From the NCBI GenBank assembly GCA_033220425.1, contig CM065651.1, forward strand, positions 3,038,001 through 3,102,000: 64,000 nt of DNA, written 5' to 3'. Positions within the stretch are counted from its first letter, which is position 1; each line of letters starts with the position of its first letter. Made by a program: the position numbers and the translations under genes. The notes beneath the pieces are model-generated. The model searched no databases. It saw only the letters and a program-made list of their open reading frames with translations, and was not told where the DNA came from. Of this stretch, positions 21,844-33,440 are shown one piece after another. The DNA is from Lepraria neglecta (Eukaryota > Ascomycota > Lecanoromycetes > Lecanorales > Stereocaulaceae).

Positions 21844-21919
21844 GACACAAGTGAAGCAGTTTTCCTGTCAAGGTGTACATCTTGGTTTTCTTACTTGCTC
21901 AAATCGTATCAAAGGAATT

Positions 21920-22452
21920 TGTCGCAGTATCTATGAGCTATTTCGATGGCATTCTCGCCATACAAACATAGTCGGCAGATAGCAAAACAGAAACAATGAG
22001 GTGGGGAGTGGTTTTTTAGGAAAACAAGTTTCGAGGGTCATCATTTGTTACAGCTCTATGCTAAGCCGAATGACACGTCGAGTGTACACACCTTCTTGAA
22101 CATCGTGGTCGAAATCTGACAATGAGCCGGACAGGCGCACCTTCCTCATCAGGCATCCTCATACCTTTTTCTTGACAGAAAGAGCAAGCCACGCCTCGTT
22201 ATTTTCAGTTATGCTAGTCTGATTATCTTCTGGAGAAGCAAGGAGCACGCTTGCTCGGTCGAGTTCCTTCCGATTTCAATGTTTTCTTTTTCCTTTCAGC
22301 AAGAGCAAGTTCCCTTGGTCTCATCTCATGAAATTTTCAGCTTTCTTTGCTTCACCTCCATCATCTCCCCTTACATTGCACCTATCCCATCAGCATCAGC
22401 AGTAATATTAAATTACATCCACTCACAGCGTATATTACGAAGCATCACCAAT
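21920..22452. other. Upstream region of the H+-ATPase pseudogene
   Basis: About 530 bp. A pyrimidine-rich leader (TTTTCTTTTTCCTTTCAGC near 22280) resembles fungal 5' leaders. No gene is supported. Confidence 0.45.
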
Positions 22453-25400
22453 ATGGCAGACAACCAAAACGGCGGACCTTCTACGATGACGCCAGTTCGT
22501 CGCTTCAACGAGAACGAGAGGCCTCCGCATCCCGGGAAGCGAATCCCTAGCTCCAAGTTTGCAGAACACACTGCACCATTTAAAGACAAGATCAGCCTGG
22601 ACCTCAAAGAGGCGTTTGTCAACGTTCAGCCTAGCACGAGTGATGACGGTCCAAAGCATACGAACGCAGTAGAGCATTTTAATAAGCTACTTGCAGATCT
22701 GGAAGCTGAGGACAAGGACGAAAAGCCGGTTGTCGAGGATACCGAAATCGGAACTTCAAGACCCATACCAGACGAGCTGCTGCAGACCGATGTACTTGAA
22801 GGCCTTAACGACACCTAGGTCAAAGATAGACGCAGCAAATACGGACCCAATCAGCTGAAGGAGCACGAGCATAGTTACATCAAGCATTTTGCCTCGCTCT
22901 TCGTGGGCCCCATCCAATTTGTCATGATCGTAAGTCTTAAGCCGACTTAGTGACATACTGGGTATCAGCTAGCATGGCTTCTACTAGGGCGCACTTGTCA
23001 TCGCCGGTATCCTCCAAGACTGGGTCGATTTTGGAGTCATTTGCGGCCTCCTCCTCCTCAACGCTGTGGTGGGCTTTGTACAGGATTTCACGGCAGGGAA
23101 TGTCGTCAAGGTAATTCCTTACGTCTCTCAAATTTAGACGAGAAGTAACACTTGGGTGCCAGGAATTGAAAAAGGGCCTTGCTCTCAAAAGCATCGTTGT
23201 GCGTGACGGCATGTTACGTGAGGTGCCATCTTTCGACCTCGTCCCTGGTGATAACGTGCACCTTGAAGAAGTATGCTGTCTGAGCTGTTGAGAGTTGCTA
23301 TGAACTGACAAACATCCAGGGCACTATGATCCCAGCAGATGGCAGCATCAGAACTCTCAATATTCACTTGCAGGTCGACCAATCCGCTGTTACTGAAGAG
23401 TCGCTTGCCCCAGGGAAACGTAGAGGAGACCTAGTTTACCAGTCATCAACCATCAAGCGGGGAGATTCTTTTATGGTAGTCGCAGCCATTGGGGACAGGA
23501 CCTATTTCGGACGCTCTGCGTCTCTAGTCAACGCTGCTTCCACGGGCAAAGGACATTTTACTAACGTGATGGATCGAATCGCACGTAACTTGCCAGCTCT
23601 CGTGATACTGACCATTCTTGTAGTCTGGATTTCGTCTTTCTATCGCTCGGAACCCATTATGAAGATCTTGAATTACACGCTCGCAATTACAATCATCGGC
23701 GTCCCTGTAGGTCTTCCGGTTGTCGTCACCACCACCATGGCCATCGGAGCCGCCTACTTGGCAAAAAGAAAAGCTATTGTCCAAAAATTATCGCCTATTG
23801 AATCATTGGCTGGGGTGGAGATCCTCTGCACTGAAAAGTGAGTCACTATGCACTATGATGGCAGAGGAACTCTCGGGGACCATACCCCTGTCGACAGGCT
23901 GTCCCTGTCGATTTTGTAGGATGCGTATAGCGAGAAGAGAGGTTGACGAGAGCTTTTAGGACTGGCACTTTGACCAAAAATAAGCTCTCCTTAGGCGAGC
24001 CTTACACGGTCCAAGGCATTGAATCGACCGAGCTCATGCTCGTAGCCTGCCTGGCAGCATCTCGAAAGAAGAAAGGTCTCGACGCCATCGACAAGGCATT
24101 TTTGAAGGCACTCAAACACTACCCTAACACCAAGGATATGCTCACCACCTTCAAAGTCCTCTCTTTTGCCCCTTTTGACCCTGTTTCGAAGAAAGTCACG
24201 GCTGTCCTCGAATCACCAAGGGGAGAACGCATCGTATGTGTGAAAAGGGCGCCAGCATCCATCTTCAAGATGGTGCAAGAAGCCAACCATATACCAGAAG
24301 CAGTGCAAAAAGAGTACAACGAGACGGTGGCGGAGTTCGCCCGCCGTGGTTTTCGATCTCTTGGAGTTGCCCGCAAGCGCGCAAAAGGTCCTTGGGAGCT
24401 CTTGGGAATCATGCCTTGCTTGGATCCACCTCGCCACGACACTGCTAAGACTGTCAAAGAAGCCGTTGCACTTGGCCTGAAGATCAAAATGTTGACCGGA
24501 GACGCTGTAGGCATCGCCAAAGAGACATCCCGACAACTTGGCCTTGGTGAGAACATATACAACTCGGAAAGGCTTGGACTCACTGGCGGAGGCGACATGC
24601 CGCGATCCAAGATATACGGCTATGTTGAGGCTGCAGATGGCTTCGCCGAAGTGTTCCCATAGCACAAGTACAATGTTGTTGATGTCCTGTAAAAGCGAGG
24701 ACACCTAGTTGCAATGACCGGCGACGGCGTGAATGATGCTCCATCACTGAAGAGAGCTGATACCGGTATTGCCGTGGAAGGCTCCTCGGATGCTGCACGC
24801 TCCGCTGCTGATATCGTCTTCCTCGCGCCTGGTCTGTCTGCGATCATTAACGCTCACAAGACGTCGCGTCAGATCTTCCACCGGATGTACGCCTACGTTG
24901 TGTATCCCATCGCGTTATCACTACACCTGGAACTATTCCTCGGCTTATGGATCGCCATTTATGGCGACGTTCTGGAAGTTCAGCTGGTTGTATTCGTCGC
25001 CATATTCGCAGATATCGCTACCCTAGCCATCGCCTATGACAATGCTCCGTATTCGCCGAAACCAGTCAAATGAAATCTGCCAGTCATATGGGGTACTGCC
25101 ATCCCCATGGGCCTTATGTTGTTCGCTGGCACCTGGATTTGCTTGAAAACACTGCCCAACCCACCGTGGCAAGGCATGAACCCCAACCTCCTCGACCAAA
25201 TCGTTCGAGTTGTCGGAATTGTTGAGGGAAAAGGCCTTGCTCATTCTGTTATATTTCTTGAGATTGTCCTCACCCAGAACTGGCTGATTTTCATCACTCG
25301 GGCAGGCACCCGCCCATTCTGGTCACCGATGCCCTCATGGCAGCTGATAGTGGCCATATTCCTTGTCGACGTCCTGGCAACAGCCTTTTCGGTGCTAGGG

Positions 25401-25685
25401 TGGTTGAATGGCGGAGGGAAGACTGTATCGACATCTCCTTTGACGATTGTTCGAGTGTGGGTGTTCTCACCTGGCGTGTTCTGCGTCATGGCTGGAGTTT
25501 ATCATCTTTTGGTAGACTCTCCCGTATATGACCGCTTGCTGCATTTCAAATCGCCATTCAGGAGGAGCAGAGAGAGGCAAAATCTCGAAGACTTTGGTAA
25601 GTTACCCTTTGGACTGGGATGCTGATTAGGCGATATAGATTACACGCTTCAACGGACGTCGAATCAGCATGATGAAAGGGTTTAG
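22453..25685 (+). pseudogene. Plasma-membrane P-type H+-ATPase (Pma1 paralogue), inactivated
   Basis: The protein can be followed end to end: an acidic N-terminus from [47 protein letters not shown], the T/SGES-equivalent [10 protein letters not shown], the membrane segment [41 protein letters not shown], and a regulatory C-terminus ending LQRTSNQHDERV. Introns at about 22930, 23111, 23271, 23838 and 25600 are in normal places. Five lesions are visible. There are in-frame stops after GLNDT (22816), after EVFP (24660), after VVDVL (24690) and after KPVK (25072). In addition, the phosphorylated Asp of the DKTGT motif is replaced, reading CTEK-TGTLTKN. Two stops fit CAG/CAA to TAG/TAA changes. 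It cannot make an active pump. An active pma1 presumably exists elsewhere. Confidence 0.93.
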
Positions 25686-26095
25686 GAAAGTTTTCGTTGG
25701 GACAAGTGACGCGTGTGGGCTAGTTCCCGGAAGAGGGGTTAAAAAGTTTTTGTTTTAGGGTACATCCGGCGGCTGGTTTTAGGGGCTTCTGGCCCGCAAT
25801 CTTTGCGTTTCTCGGCTCTATCAGTTTTTCTTTTGTGGAATGCCACAGTGACAAACCATCAAACATTGTATGCCGCGATGGACAAACAGAGACTCAGTTG
25901 CAATTGAGGTGGGCTGTAGCCCTTATATGGGCAACATTCTCATGCCAAGCCCATATTTGGAGTTTCGCTCGACGAAAGGGAATGTAAATCATAGACATGA
26001 CTTCAAGACTGGCTCCTTCCATGACTTTCCTCGTCGCTTCCTGTTTGGTTTCCTCAAGTAAGCCTTGAGCCTACTAATCTCACCGATATTTCAGC
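25686..26095. other. Promoter region of the WD-repeat gene
   Basis: 410 bp between the pseudogene end and the next ATG. Only short unsupported ORFs are present. Confidence 0.45.
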
Positions 26096-27919
26096 ATGGC
26101 GCCTGCCAACATTGCGGGCTTCTATTACGATGAAGCCAAGAAGAAGTATTTCAAGATACAACCTAACCATATAGCACCCACTGGCTCTTCATACTCCAAG
26201 GACTCCGTCAAGAAAGAAGCTGAGGCGATGCTGGCGCGCGAACGACAACGAATGCTCGGGGATCTGGAGCGAAGGGAAAAATTACAGCGTTCCAGGATCT
26301 TAGTGCATCCGCTTGCTGGCCGTACAGGTCTGAAAAAAGAGTCAGGTGTTCGTGATGACATTTCACATACTATGAACGAGACTTGGGCCTATGGATTGTG
26401 TAAGAGGATCATCCTCCAATGCCGCAACGAAAAGGACATTGAACAATTCGTCTACGATGAGGCGAGCGGCAGCTTCATCTATGCTCAGAATGAGGCCCCT
26501 CACTATAATACAATGTATGTCCTCCTATTCAACTTCGATTGCGAAGGAGGTACAGTTTACTCTGGTGACAGACTCTGGATTCAGAGGCTGATGGATTGGT
26601 AGTTGTGCTGTTCCCTTTGATCGTGAGCTTGGGTGTAATTACACGCTGACTGTGGGAGCCGGCATGGAGTCTGAGGTAATCAAGTCCTGAAGGAGTTTTA
26701 GATGATGGAATTGACAAGGGGCAGATAAGCTCGCTGGCGCTTTCGCCGTCACGGGCATTGATGTAAGTCTCCAGCACTTCTCATACTAGGCTCACTGGTG
26801 TAATCTGCCTTTGATCCAACCTTCCAAATTCTTGTCTCAATACTTTGGAGAGTTCATCCTGTTCTCTTGGGCCTATACCTTCCTCTGATTGTTCAGCTGT
26901 GACCAGTGGCATTGATTCATTGTTCCCAGCGTGTTGCGGCGCTCATTGCCGTATTAGCCCACTAACATCATAGTAGGACCACAGCAATGGGTGGAAGCCA
27001 ACGAGCCTGCGCACACCTTACAAGGCTTGTCGATCCTTCCCAACCCCAGACCTCGCCGGACTCCAACGTCATGGATTCACTGGATGCATTAATCAATGAG
27101 TCGGTACTTACCAGCGACGTCTCCGTAAAGTTTCGCGCCTCATCCCCCCAAACCTTTTGGGCTTCTTCTGCACGCCCAGATGAGGCCAGGAGCGATTTTG
27201 CGCTCGCCACTTCGGAAGGCACGATCTTGGTAGCAGAGAATCAGACAACGTGGAACTGCAGCACAAGTCAATCATTTGAAAATCGGCATTCACGTAACGC
27301 CGCTGCCACGAAGGAGATCCTTGCTGTAGACTGGCTGGATATGAATGTCGTGTTGAATGGAACCCGTGAAGGCACGGTGTTTTTATGGGACGTGCGGACG
27401 CAGGGCCCCGAAGGTACAAGTCTCAGGCTACAACATCCGAGCGCTATCAACCATGTCCGAAAGGTCAACGAAAACGTGATTATTGTTGCGGGGATAAGAG
27501 ATCAACTCTGCACCTACGATCTCCGATTTCTACCCAAGCACCCTGATGCTGGACCGACAAGACCGTATGTGACCTTTCCAGCTTATGAGAACAAGGCACT
27601 TAACGGACTTGCGTTGGGATTTGATATGTGTAGGGGTGTAGTTGCAGCGGCATCGGATAAGCGTAGAGTTGAGCTTTTTGATGTGAAGAGCGGAAGAGAA
27701 CTGCAGGCTGGTCCTGGTGGAGCGATGGGTAAGAGGAATCTGAGGAGGCTGGCTAGGTGTGTGAAGTTTGTTGCCGGTGAGAATTCAAGAGACGGGATGA
27801 GATTGATGGTTGCGAATGGGGCAGCTATTTACGAATGGGCTTGGAACGATGGTGTACCCAAGCAAGATTTGGGAAATAGATGGTTTGCTGACGACGGGAC
27901 GGTGGTTTATGAACCATAG
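26096..27919 (+). CDS. DCAF4-like WD40 protein
   Basis: The start MAPANIAGFYYDEAKKKYFKI is the N-terminal signature of fungal DCAF4-type proteins (GFYYD-x-x-K-x-KYFKIQ). A coiled, basic segment follows, then EKDIEQFVYDEASGSFIY. The 3' exon from about 26982 to the stop encodes WD repeats (EILAVDWLDMNVVLNGTREG, VFLWDVR, NENVIIVAGIRDQLCTYDLR, LALGFDMCRGVVAAASDKRR) and ends GTVVYEP. DCAF4 proteins are substrate receptors of CUL4-DDB1 ubiquitin ligases. That role is inferred from the family. The 5' exon probably ends at the GTATGT near 26515. Two or three small exons between 26600 and 26980, including one with KGQISSLALSPSRAL near 26725, could not be joined with certainty, so the model there is incomplete. 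Confidence 0.75.
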
Positions 27920-28027
27920 ACATTGAAGCGGAGAGGGTTATATACAAATCCACCATGGCAAAAAATCCGCCATCCATCATTCTGTTGAAAATCGAAGACA
28001 TCCATCCTACATACCTTTCCACCCAGC

Positions 28028-29065
28028 TCAAACAACCTGCCCAAACGCAGGTATAAGCGTCTGCGCCAACCAAAAACTAAACACCAATTTTGGCCCCGTC
28101 ATCAACAACTTCGGCGTCAACCCCTTAAAGAAACTCGTGAATCCCTCCTCCTTCATCATCCGCGCCACAATCGTAAACCCACTCTCCTTAATCTCAAAAT
28201 TCCGATTCTGTATCCTAGTCTTCACCACATCCAACGGCGCACTAACGAGCAAACTCGCCGCCGCACCCGCAATACTCGCGACAAAATTCTGACCCCAAGT
28301 CGCTTTATTATAATCCTCCAATTTATAAAGATACTGCTTCGCCGCCGCGCTTCCCCCAAATAACGCAAACGACCCCGGAGCGTTTCGTGCGGCCGTCCAG
28401 CCTGCGCCGCGGTACAGGCCCATTCCTTCGTCTGCTACTATTCTGAAGAAGCCCCGGCTGCGAAATGCTTCGGGGTTTGTTTGGCGTTTTATTTTTAGCA
28501 CGTCGAGGGGGAGGAGGACGATTTCGCCGATGCCGATTAGGGAGCCGGCTGTTGCGTGCATTATTGCTTTACCGTTTCCTTTTCCGAAGAGATTGTCGAA
28601 GGTGTTGCCGTGGTGGAGGGCGAGGTAGTCCCGCGCGAAGGGTTGGCCGCCGTATTTGTAGATTCTTTGGAGGACCTGGTGGTGTTAGTAGGATTTTGTG
28701 CTGGGGTCAGGAAAACGCAAAGAGGGGCGCACTTTGTATCCTGCTGCATAGCCTAATCCAGGAAATAATGATGTAAACTTCCTCAGCACAGGTGCGTAGG
28801 CTTTGTCTTTGAATATGACCTCATTTAGTCGCGAGACTGAAGTGACTTTTCCTTGGTTGCTCATCAATCGTTTGGCGGTTGTGTCGACTGGATGGAAAAT
28901 GGCGAGTTCGGCGATACCAGCAGAGCCTGTGCGATTCAGCTACAATCCTCACACATAGCCTTTGGGGAGGTTTATACCGGATCCTAACAGTCTCGCAGTT
29001 GCCGACTCTTTCTTGTAGTCTTTTGCAGCAGACTCGGCCACCTTTTCGACCACAGCGGGAGTCAT
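28028..29065 (-). CDS. ggc1: Mitochondrial GTP/GDP carrier Ggc1
   Basis: Exons 29065-28978, 28926-28733 and 28675-28028. The protein starts MTPAVVEKVAESAAKDYKKE, then ARLLGSGSAGIAELAIFHPVD and KRLMSNQGKVTSVSRLNEVIF. FPGLGYAAGYKVLQRIYKYGG, GSLIGIGEIVLLPLDVLKIK, SAPLDVVKTRIQNRNFE and FFKGLTPKLLMTGPKLVFSF follow. These match yeast Ggc1/Yhm1 closely. Three SLC25 repeats with PVDTTAK, PLDVLKIK and PLDVVKTR signatures are present. The carrier imports GTP into the matrix in exchange for GDP, supporting mitochondrial nucleic acid and protein synthesis. Length and C-terminus are normal. It is divergent from the coiled-coil gene at 29572. Confidence 0.96.
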
Positions 29066-29571
29066 TGCGACCTCGCTGGGCGCCTTCTTCTGGGCTCTAT
29101 AGAGGGTGCTTTTGACCTACCTCGGGGGCAAGCCTGCAAGCTTGGAGGACCCGAGCGAAATGGACGATGGACGATAGCCCTTCGAATTTGGACTTGGCAC
29201 TAGGCAACGATCGAGAGCGTGCTCGGGTCTGAATCACTAATCCCTGTCGATTGATTGGATGTCAAAGTGGGTAACTATCCAATTGGTGTTGGTGATCGCG
29301 AAGCTGCATTCACATTGACTTCTAGACTTCCAAATGATTTCAGAAAAAAATTTAAAGTTGCGCTTGCGGGCCCACCCCGGTTAGCCGGCGCCATGGCCCG
29401 ATTGGTCGATCGACAACTGTCGAAAGTCATTAAAAATATGGGATCCAGGCACCGGCCACCTATTTATTTCCTGCCATCTTCAATTCCCAACCTCACGGGA
29501 GGCTCATTAGCATAAAGAAGCTTGGTGTGGGCTCTGTGAGCGCCATACGTGCCACTCATTTTTTATTTATT
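29066..29571. promoter_or_regulatory. Divergent promoter interval
   Basis: 506 bp between ggc1 and the coiled-coil gene. A CACCGGCCACCTATTTATTTC segment near 29449-29470 contains a TATTTAT stretch that could serve as a TATA-like element for the plus-strand gene. Confidence 0.4.
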
Positions 29572-30588
29572 ATGACCTGGCTTCGCCGTCTGTCTCGAGA
29601 TCGCGCATCCAAAGGCGATCAAGATCTACCAACTGGTGCCATGCCGTCCAGATTCAACACCAATCAGGAAGTGCAACAAAGCCCCCCTTTCAAAGACACG
29701 CAATACTCCAGCGATTTCAATTCTCACGACAAACTTCAATCATACCGTCCTTCCACTGCTGGCGACCAGGGTTACAACGCGACTCCTCGAGGCCCAATTA
29801 CTTCAGGCGAAGATTCGCACAGACCCATTACATCCGCAATGGAACCGACTCCTGATCCATTGACCAAGGCTTTCAACGATGCTATTCGACCATACCAAGA
29901 CCAGATTGAGGAGCTCAAGAACAAGCTCGAGGACACGACTTACCAGCTTCAGCAACTCGAGGATGAGCGCGCGGACATGCATGCTTGGATTGACAAGCGC
30001 GGACTTAGAGCAGGTTTGTTTGATCCAATTGACCCTAGATGAAACCATGCTGACTCTGTCTCCTCGCTAGACGTCCCACCATCCATTGCGCAAGCCATGA
30101 ATGGTGAACCTACCTCTGCCCAAACCCTCAACTACCAACTCGATCGTAAAATGACCGTTCTCAACCACGACCTCCACCGCCTCCAAGACTCTCTTTCCTC
30201 CCATCTACCAACAGCCACGTTCGCCACCACACTCGCTCAGCTCATACCTTCTATTGAAGACCTCTCTCAGCTTCCTGGCGGACCACCTCTTGCCTTCGAG
30301 CTCATCATCAAGCTAGGAGGCAACCTCAACTCACACGGTGGTGATGAGGGTTGGAACAACGAGGCGGATGCCAGCAGTCGTGCAGATTTCTATACGCGCT
30401 TGGACGATTCCATGTTGGATGTTGTGCGTGCCCGACTTGCGCCAAATAGTCGAGAAGATCCTCCCTGGTCGGTAGCAAGGGATGTGAAGAGGCTCGAGAA
30501 GACAGGACAATTCTTGAGAAGCAAACTTGGTCTTCAGTCATACTTTCCAAGAAGCTTGGAGGTAATGAAGAGAGGAGAGGAAGTCTAG
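29572..30588 (+). CDS. Conserved coiled-coil protein of unknown function
   Basis: Two exons, 29572-30013 and 30071-30588, joined so that KRGLRA continues into DVPPSIAQAMNG. The ~320-residue product has a basic, low-complexity N-terminus (MTWLRRLSRDRASKGDQD) and a central coiled coil (AIRPYQDQIEELKNKLEDT, YQLQQLEDERADMHAWIDKR). The C-terminal helical region includes DRKMTVLNHDLHRLQDSL and LEKTGQFLRSKLGLQSYFPRS. No enzymatic motif or membrane helix is present. I do not recognise a named family. The clean intron and even quality along its length support a real gene. Confidence 0.75.
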
Positions 30589-31409
30589 GGCAATGGTATT
30601 TGGGCGATTTCCAAGGCTTACGGCGTGAAGGGGCGAAGTTACCGATTTGTACGACCATTATGACGGACATGAGAGCGAGCAACATAATCAGCATCTGGTG
30701 TTGGATACAGTATATGCAGGGAAGGGAGAGTTGGAGGGAAAGTTCATTGGCCATGGATATTCCATTTCAATATTCTATTTTGGACATAGACGGTTGCCAG
30801 CTATTGGCCAGCCAGCAAAAATTTAATGAAGCCATTGATCAAATGATACCTCAGATATAGAAGCGCTGAACAAGGCAACATCGCCGGTAAGACATGCGAT
30901 GTTCTGATGCGCAAGCCGAGTCAGCATTATGTAACAGCGGGATACGACCGTTGTCACCAGAATTCAGCCACCAGGGATATCATCAAGCGAGCCAAGAGCG
31001 GGCCAACAGATGGCCAAGACCTTCCGACTCTTCTAGGATTTGTTGACAGGACGAATAGCACTTGTTTTGTACAATGCTCTTATCATAGCTAGAAACGTGA
31101 GCGAGATGGCAGCCAGTGAGGATCTGACCCCAGCCCTACAATGAGCAACTAGGTACAGGCTGTGAAACAGCCTCATTGCGACCGGGATAGGCATGCCCTT
31201 TTTTGAAATGGCACTGGTATAATTTTGGGATTATATTGGGGTTCCTACGGATTCCTACGGGCATATAATTGCTCAGCATGTCCCTTTTTCTGTTCAACTT
31301 ACAACCCACCATCTTCTCAGCTATCTGTTTCAAGTACTGCCTGCGTCTCTCCACACAGCTGTTTTATTCTCCTTCGTAAATCTTACGTAAAAGAATATCC
31401 CAAGCAAAC
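30589..31409. other. Intergenic
   Basis: 820 bp. It probably contains the promoter of the oxidoreductase, where CTTACGTAAAAGAATATCCC just precedes the ATG. No ORF is supported. GGTTCCTACGGATTCCTACG near 31240 is a short direct repeat. Confidence 0.45.
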
Positions 31410-32985
31410 ATGGGCTCCCTCCAAGAACCCTCATCTGTCCTTCGCGAGAGCCTGATTACCGAGCTCGCACACTCTCTTAAGGCTTCCAAACTCCTTACCC
31501 CAGCATCTGAAGGCTACGCTGAAAAAGTAAAGAGATGGGCAGATTCTGCTGAGAAGCAGGCTGTACGTATCAACATGAGTAACACCTCACAGCAATGGCT
31601 CTGACAGCATCCACAGGGCGCCATCATGCTCGCAACCTCTGCAACAGACATCTCCACCACTCTACTCTTCTGCCAAAAGTATTCCATTGACTTAGCCACT
31701 CGCGGCGGCGGCCACTCTACCTCTGGCGCCTCCTCTTCCGAAGGCGGCATCGTCATCGACCTCTCTGAAATGCGAAATGTCACGGTCAACCCTGTAGACA
31801 AGACGGTCACCGCCCAAGGCGGGTGCCTTTGGGAAGACGTCGACAAGGCCGCTGGACAGCACGGCTTAGCAACTGTAGGCGGCACCGTCAACCATACCGG
31901 AATCGGAGGACTCACGCTCGGCGGAGGCTATGGCTGGCTCTGCGGCCAACACGGCCTCACCATCGATAATCTCCTCTCCGTGAAAATGGTGCTTGCGAAC
32001 GGGGACATCGTGCGATCTTCTGAATCAGAAAACACCGACCTCTTCTGGGGCATTCGCGGCGCAGGACACTCATTGGGTGTGGTGACTGAATTCACCTACC
32101 GCGCCCACGACCAGCCGAATCCAGTATGGGCTGGCCAGTTGCTCTTCACGCCCGACAAACTCGAGTCCGTCATAGAATTTGGAAACCACATCGCTGCCGT
32201 CTCCAAAGGGGAGGCTGCTGCTATCATGGGTTTTTGTGCCCCTCCTCCTGTACACGCACCGCTAGTCCTTGCAGTCGTCTTCTACAACGGCACCGAAGAA
32301 CAGGCACTAGCGTTTTACAGACCCCTACTCGACGCCTCACCGGTGGTGAAAATGGTATCCATGATACCCTACAGGTCCCTCAACAGCCTCCTCAACCCCG
32401 TCGCCGGCCACGGCGGCCGCAAAGTCAGTAAAGGAGCCGTGTACGCCCAACCCGTGCGTCCTACATTCTTCCGCTCCCTCTACGACGATTTCTCCACCTT
32501 CCTTACAGAAGTCCCGGACGCGGCAGGCTCAATGCTCGCTTTCGAAATCTATGCCACGGATAAAATCTGCCAGGTATCCAATACGGCGATGGCGTTCGCG
32601 AATAGAGGCTCTTACGGGAATAATTTGATTATGTTGCAGTGGGGGCAGAAGGAGAATGATGCCGCTTGTAGGGCGTGGGTGAGGGTAATGGCGGAGAGGT
32701 TTAAGGGGGAGATGGAGAGGGGGAAGAGGGAGGGGGATGTGAGATTGCTCGTTGAAGGCGTCGGAGAATATTTGAATAGTGATGGTGAGTTTTTTTATCT
32801 GTTTCGTCCTATGGTTGGAATGGTGGATAGGCTAATGGTATTGGTGCGCAGGCCTTGGGCAGTCTGGGAAGGTTGTGTTTGGGCAGAATTATGAGCGGTT
32901 GGTGGAGTTGAAGGGGAAGTATGATCCGGGTAATGTGTTTGCTAAGTCGCATTTGGGAGCTTCTTTGGTGAAGGGTAAAGTCTGA
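31410..32985 (+). CDS. FAD-linked oxidoreductase, berberine-bridge-enzyme type
   Basis: Exons 31410-31562, 31617-32784 and 32852-32985 give ~485 residues. The PCMH FAD-binding domain is clear: MLATSATDISTTLLFCQKY, then the flavin-linking histidine context LATRGGGHSTSGASS, GGIVIDLSEMRNV, GGTVNHTGIGGLTLGGGYGW, HGLTIDNLLSVKMVLANGDI and DLFWGIRGAGHSLGVVTEF. The C-terminal BBE domain ends KVVFGQNYERLVELKGKYDPGNVF, where the terminal N-Y-x-R-L-x-x-x-K-x-x-Y-D-P-x-N-x-F motif is canonical. No secretion signal is seen, so a cytosolic location is likely. Such enzymes oxidise alcohols, sugars or alkaloid-like substrates, often in secondary metabolism. The substrate cannot be read from sequence. No biosynthetic cluster surrounds it. 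Confidence 0.92.
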
Positions 32986-33440
32986 GAACGTGAAGGAAGC
33001 TTGAGATGATTTGGTAGTTTGGACTGCTCTTTTGGTATTTAGCGAGTATCTAAAAAGCTTTGCTGGGATTTTGATTGATATATTGCAGGCAATTTAGAAG
33101 GAAATCTAGACGGTCAGGCAATAGAATACTTTTAGTGCTAGGAAATTTAGACTCCAATAATTAGCTCGCATGCATTACTCGAGGAGCATAACGAAGCGAA
33201 ATAAATTAGGGTAAACCGTTTTCAATTCCTCAAACTCTATGCCTCTGTACAAGGCCCTCAACAGTATAAACAGAATACTACACCACGCCCATCACCAGGG
33301 CAAATATCTCCTTTCTCTGTTGGCCTCAAAGCCCTCAGCCTAGCAGATCACGTCCATGTCTGAGGTTGCCGAGTTTGCCTGATAACGATTTTGCAATAGA
33401 ATACATAGTGCACCATTTAACTTGCGGTTGATTTTGTTGA
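32986..33440. other. Convergent intergenic region
   Basis: 455 bp of AT-rich sequence between two 3' ends. Nothing recognised. Confidence 0.5.

Larger units (their letters stand above)
19373..21919 (-). repeat. Degenerate tandem array of four small-gene units
   Basis: Four diverged units of ~600-670 bp lie head to tail. Translation-start equivalents are at 19755, 20426, 21031 and 21656/21719 on the minus strand, spaced 671, 605 and 625 bp. Each unit has an upstream box, a leader, a first exon encoding an S/T/N-rich ~10-residue peptide, an intron of ~65-85 bp, and a second exon encoding a helical segment, a Cys-containing motif and a hydrophobic end. Flanks also align, for example the CCCAAAGCCGC stretch upstream of copies A and B. 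Members have decayed independently, so the array is old. Confidence 0.75.

Noticed and set aside
19373-21919. Array considered as a CRISPR-like or satellite repeat
   Set aside because: Units are long, diverged, contain start codons, splice sites and coding patterns, and lack regular short repeats with unique spacers.
31410-32985. BBE-type oxidase considered as marker of a biosynthetic gene cluster
   Set aside because: Neighbours are housekeeping genes, and no PKS, NRPS, terpene synthase or tailoring enzymes are present.
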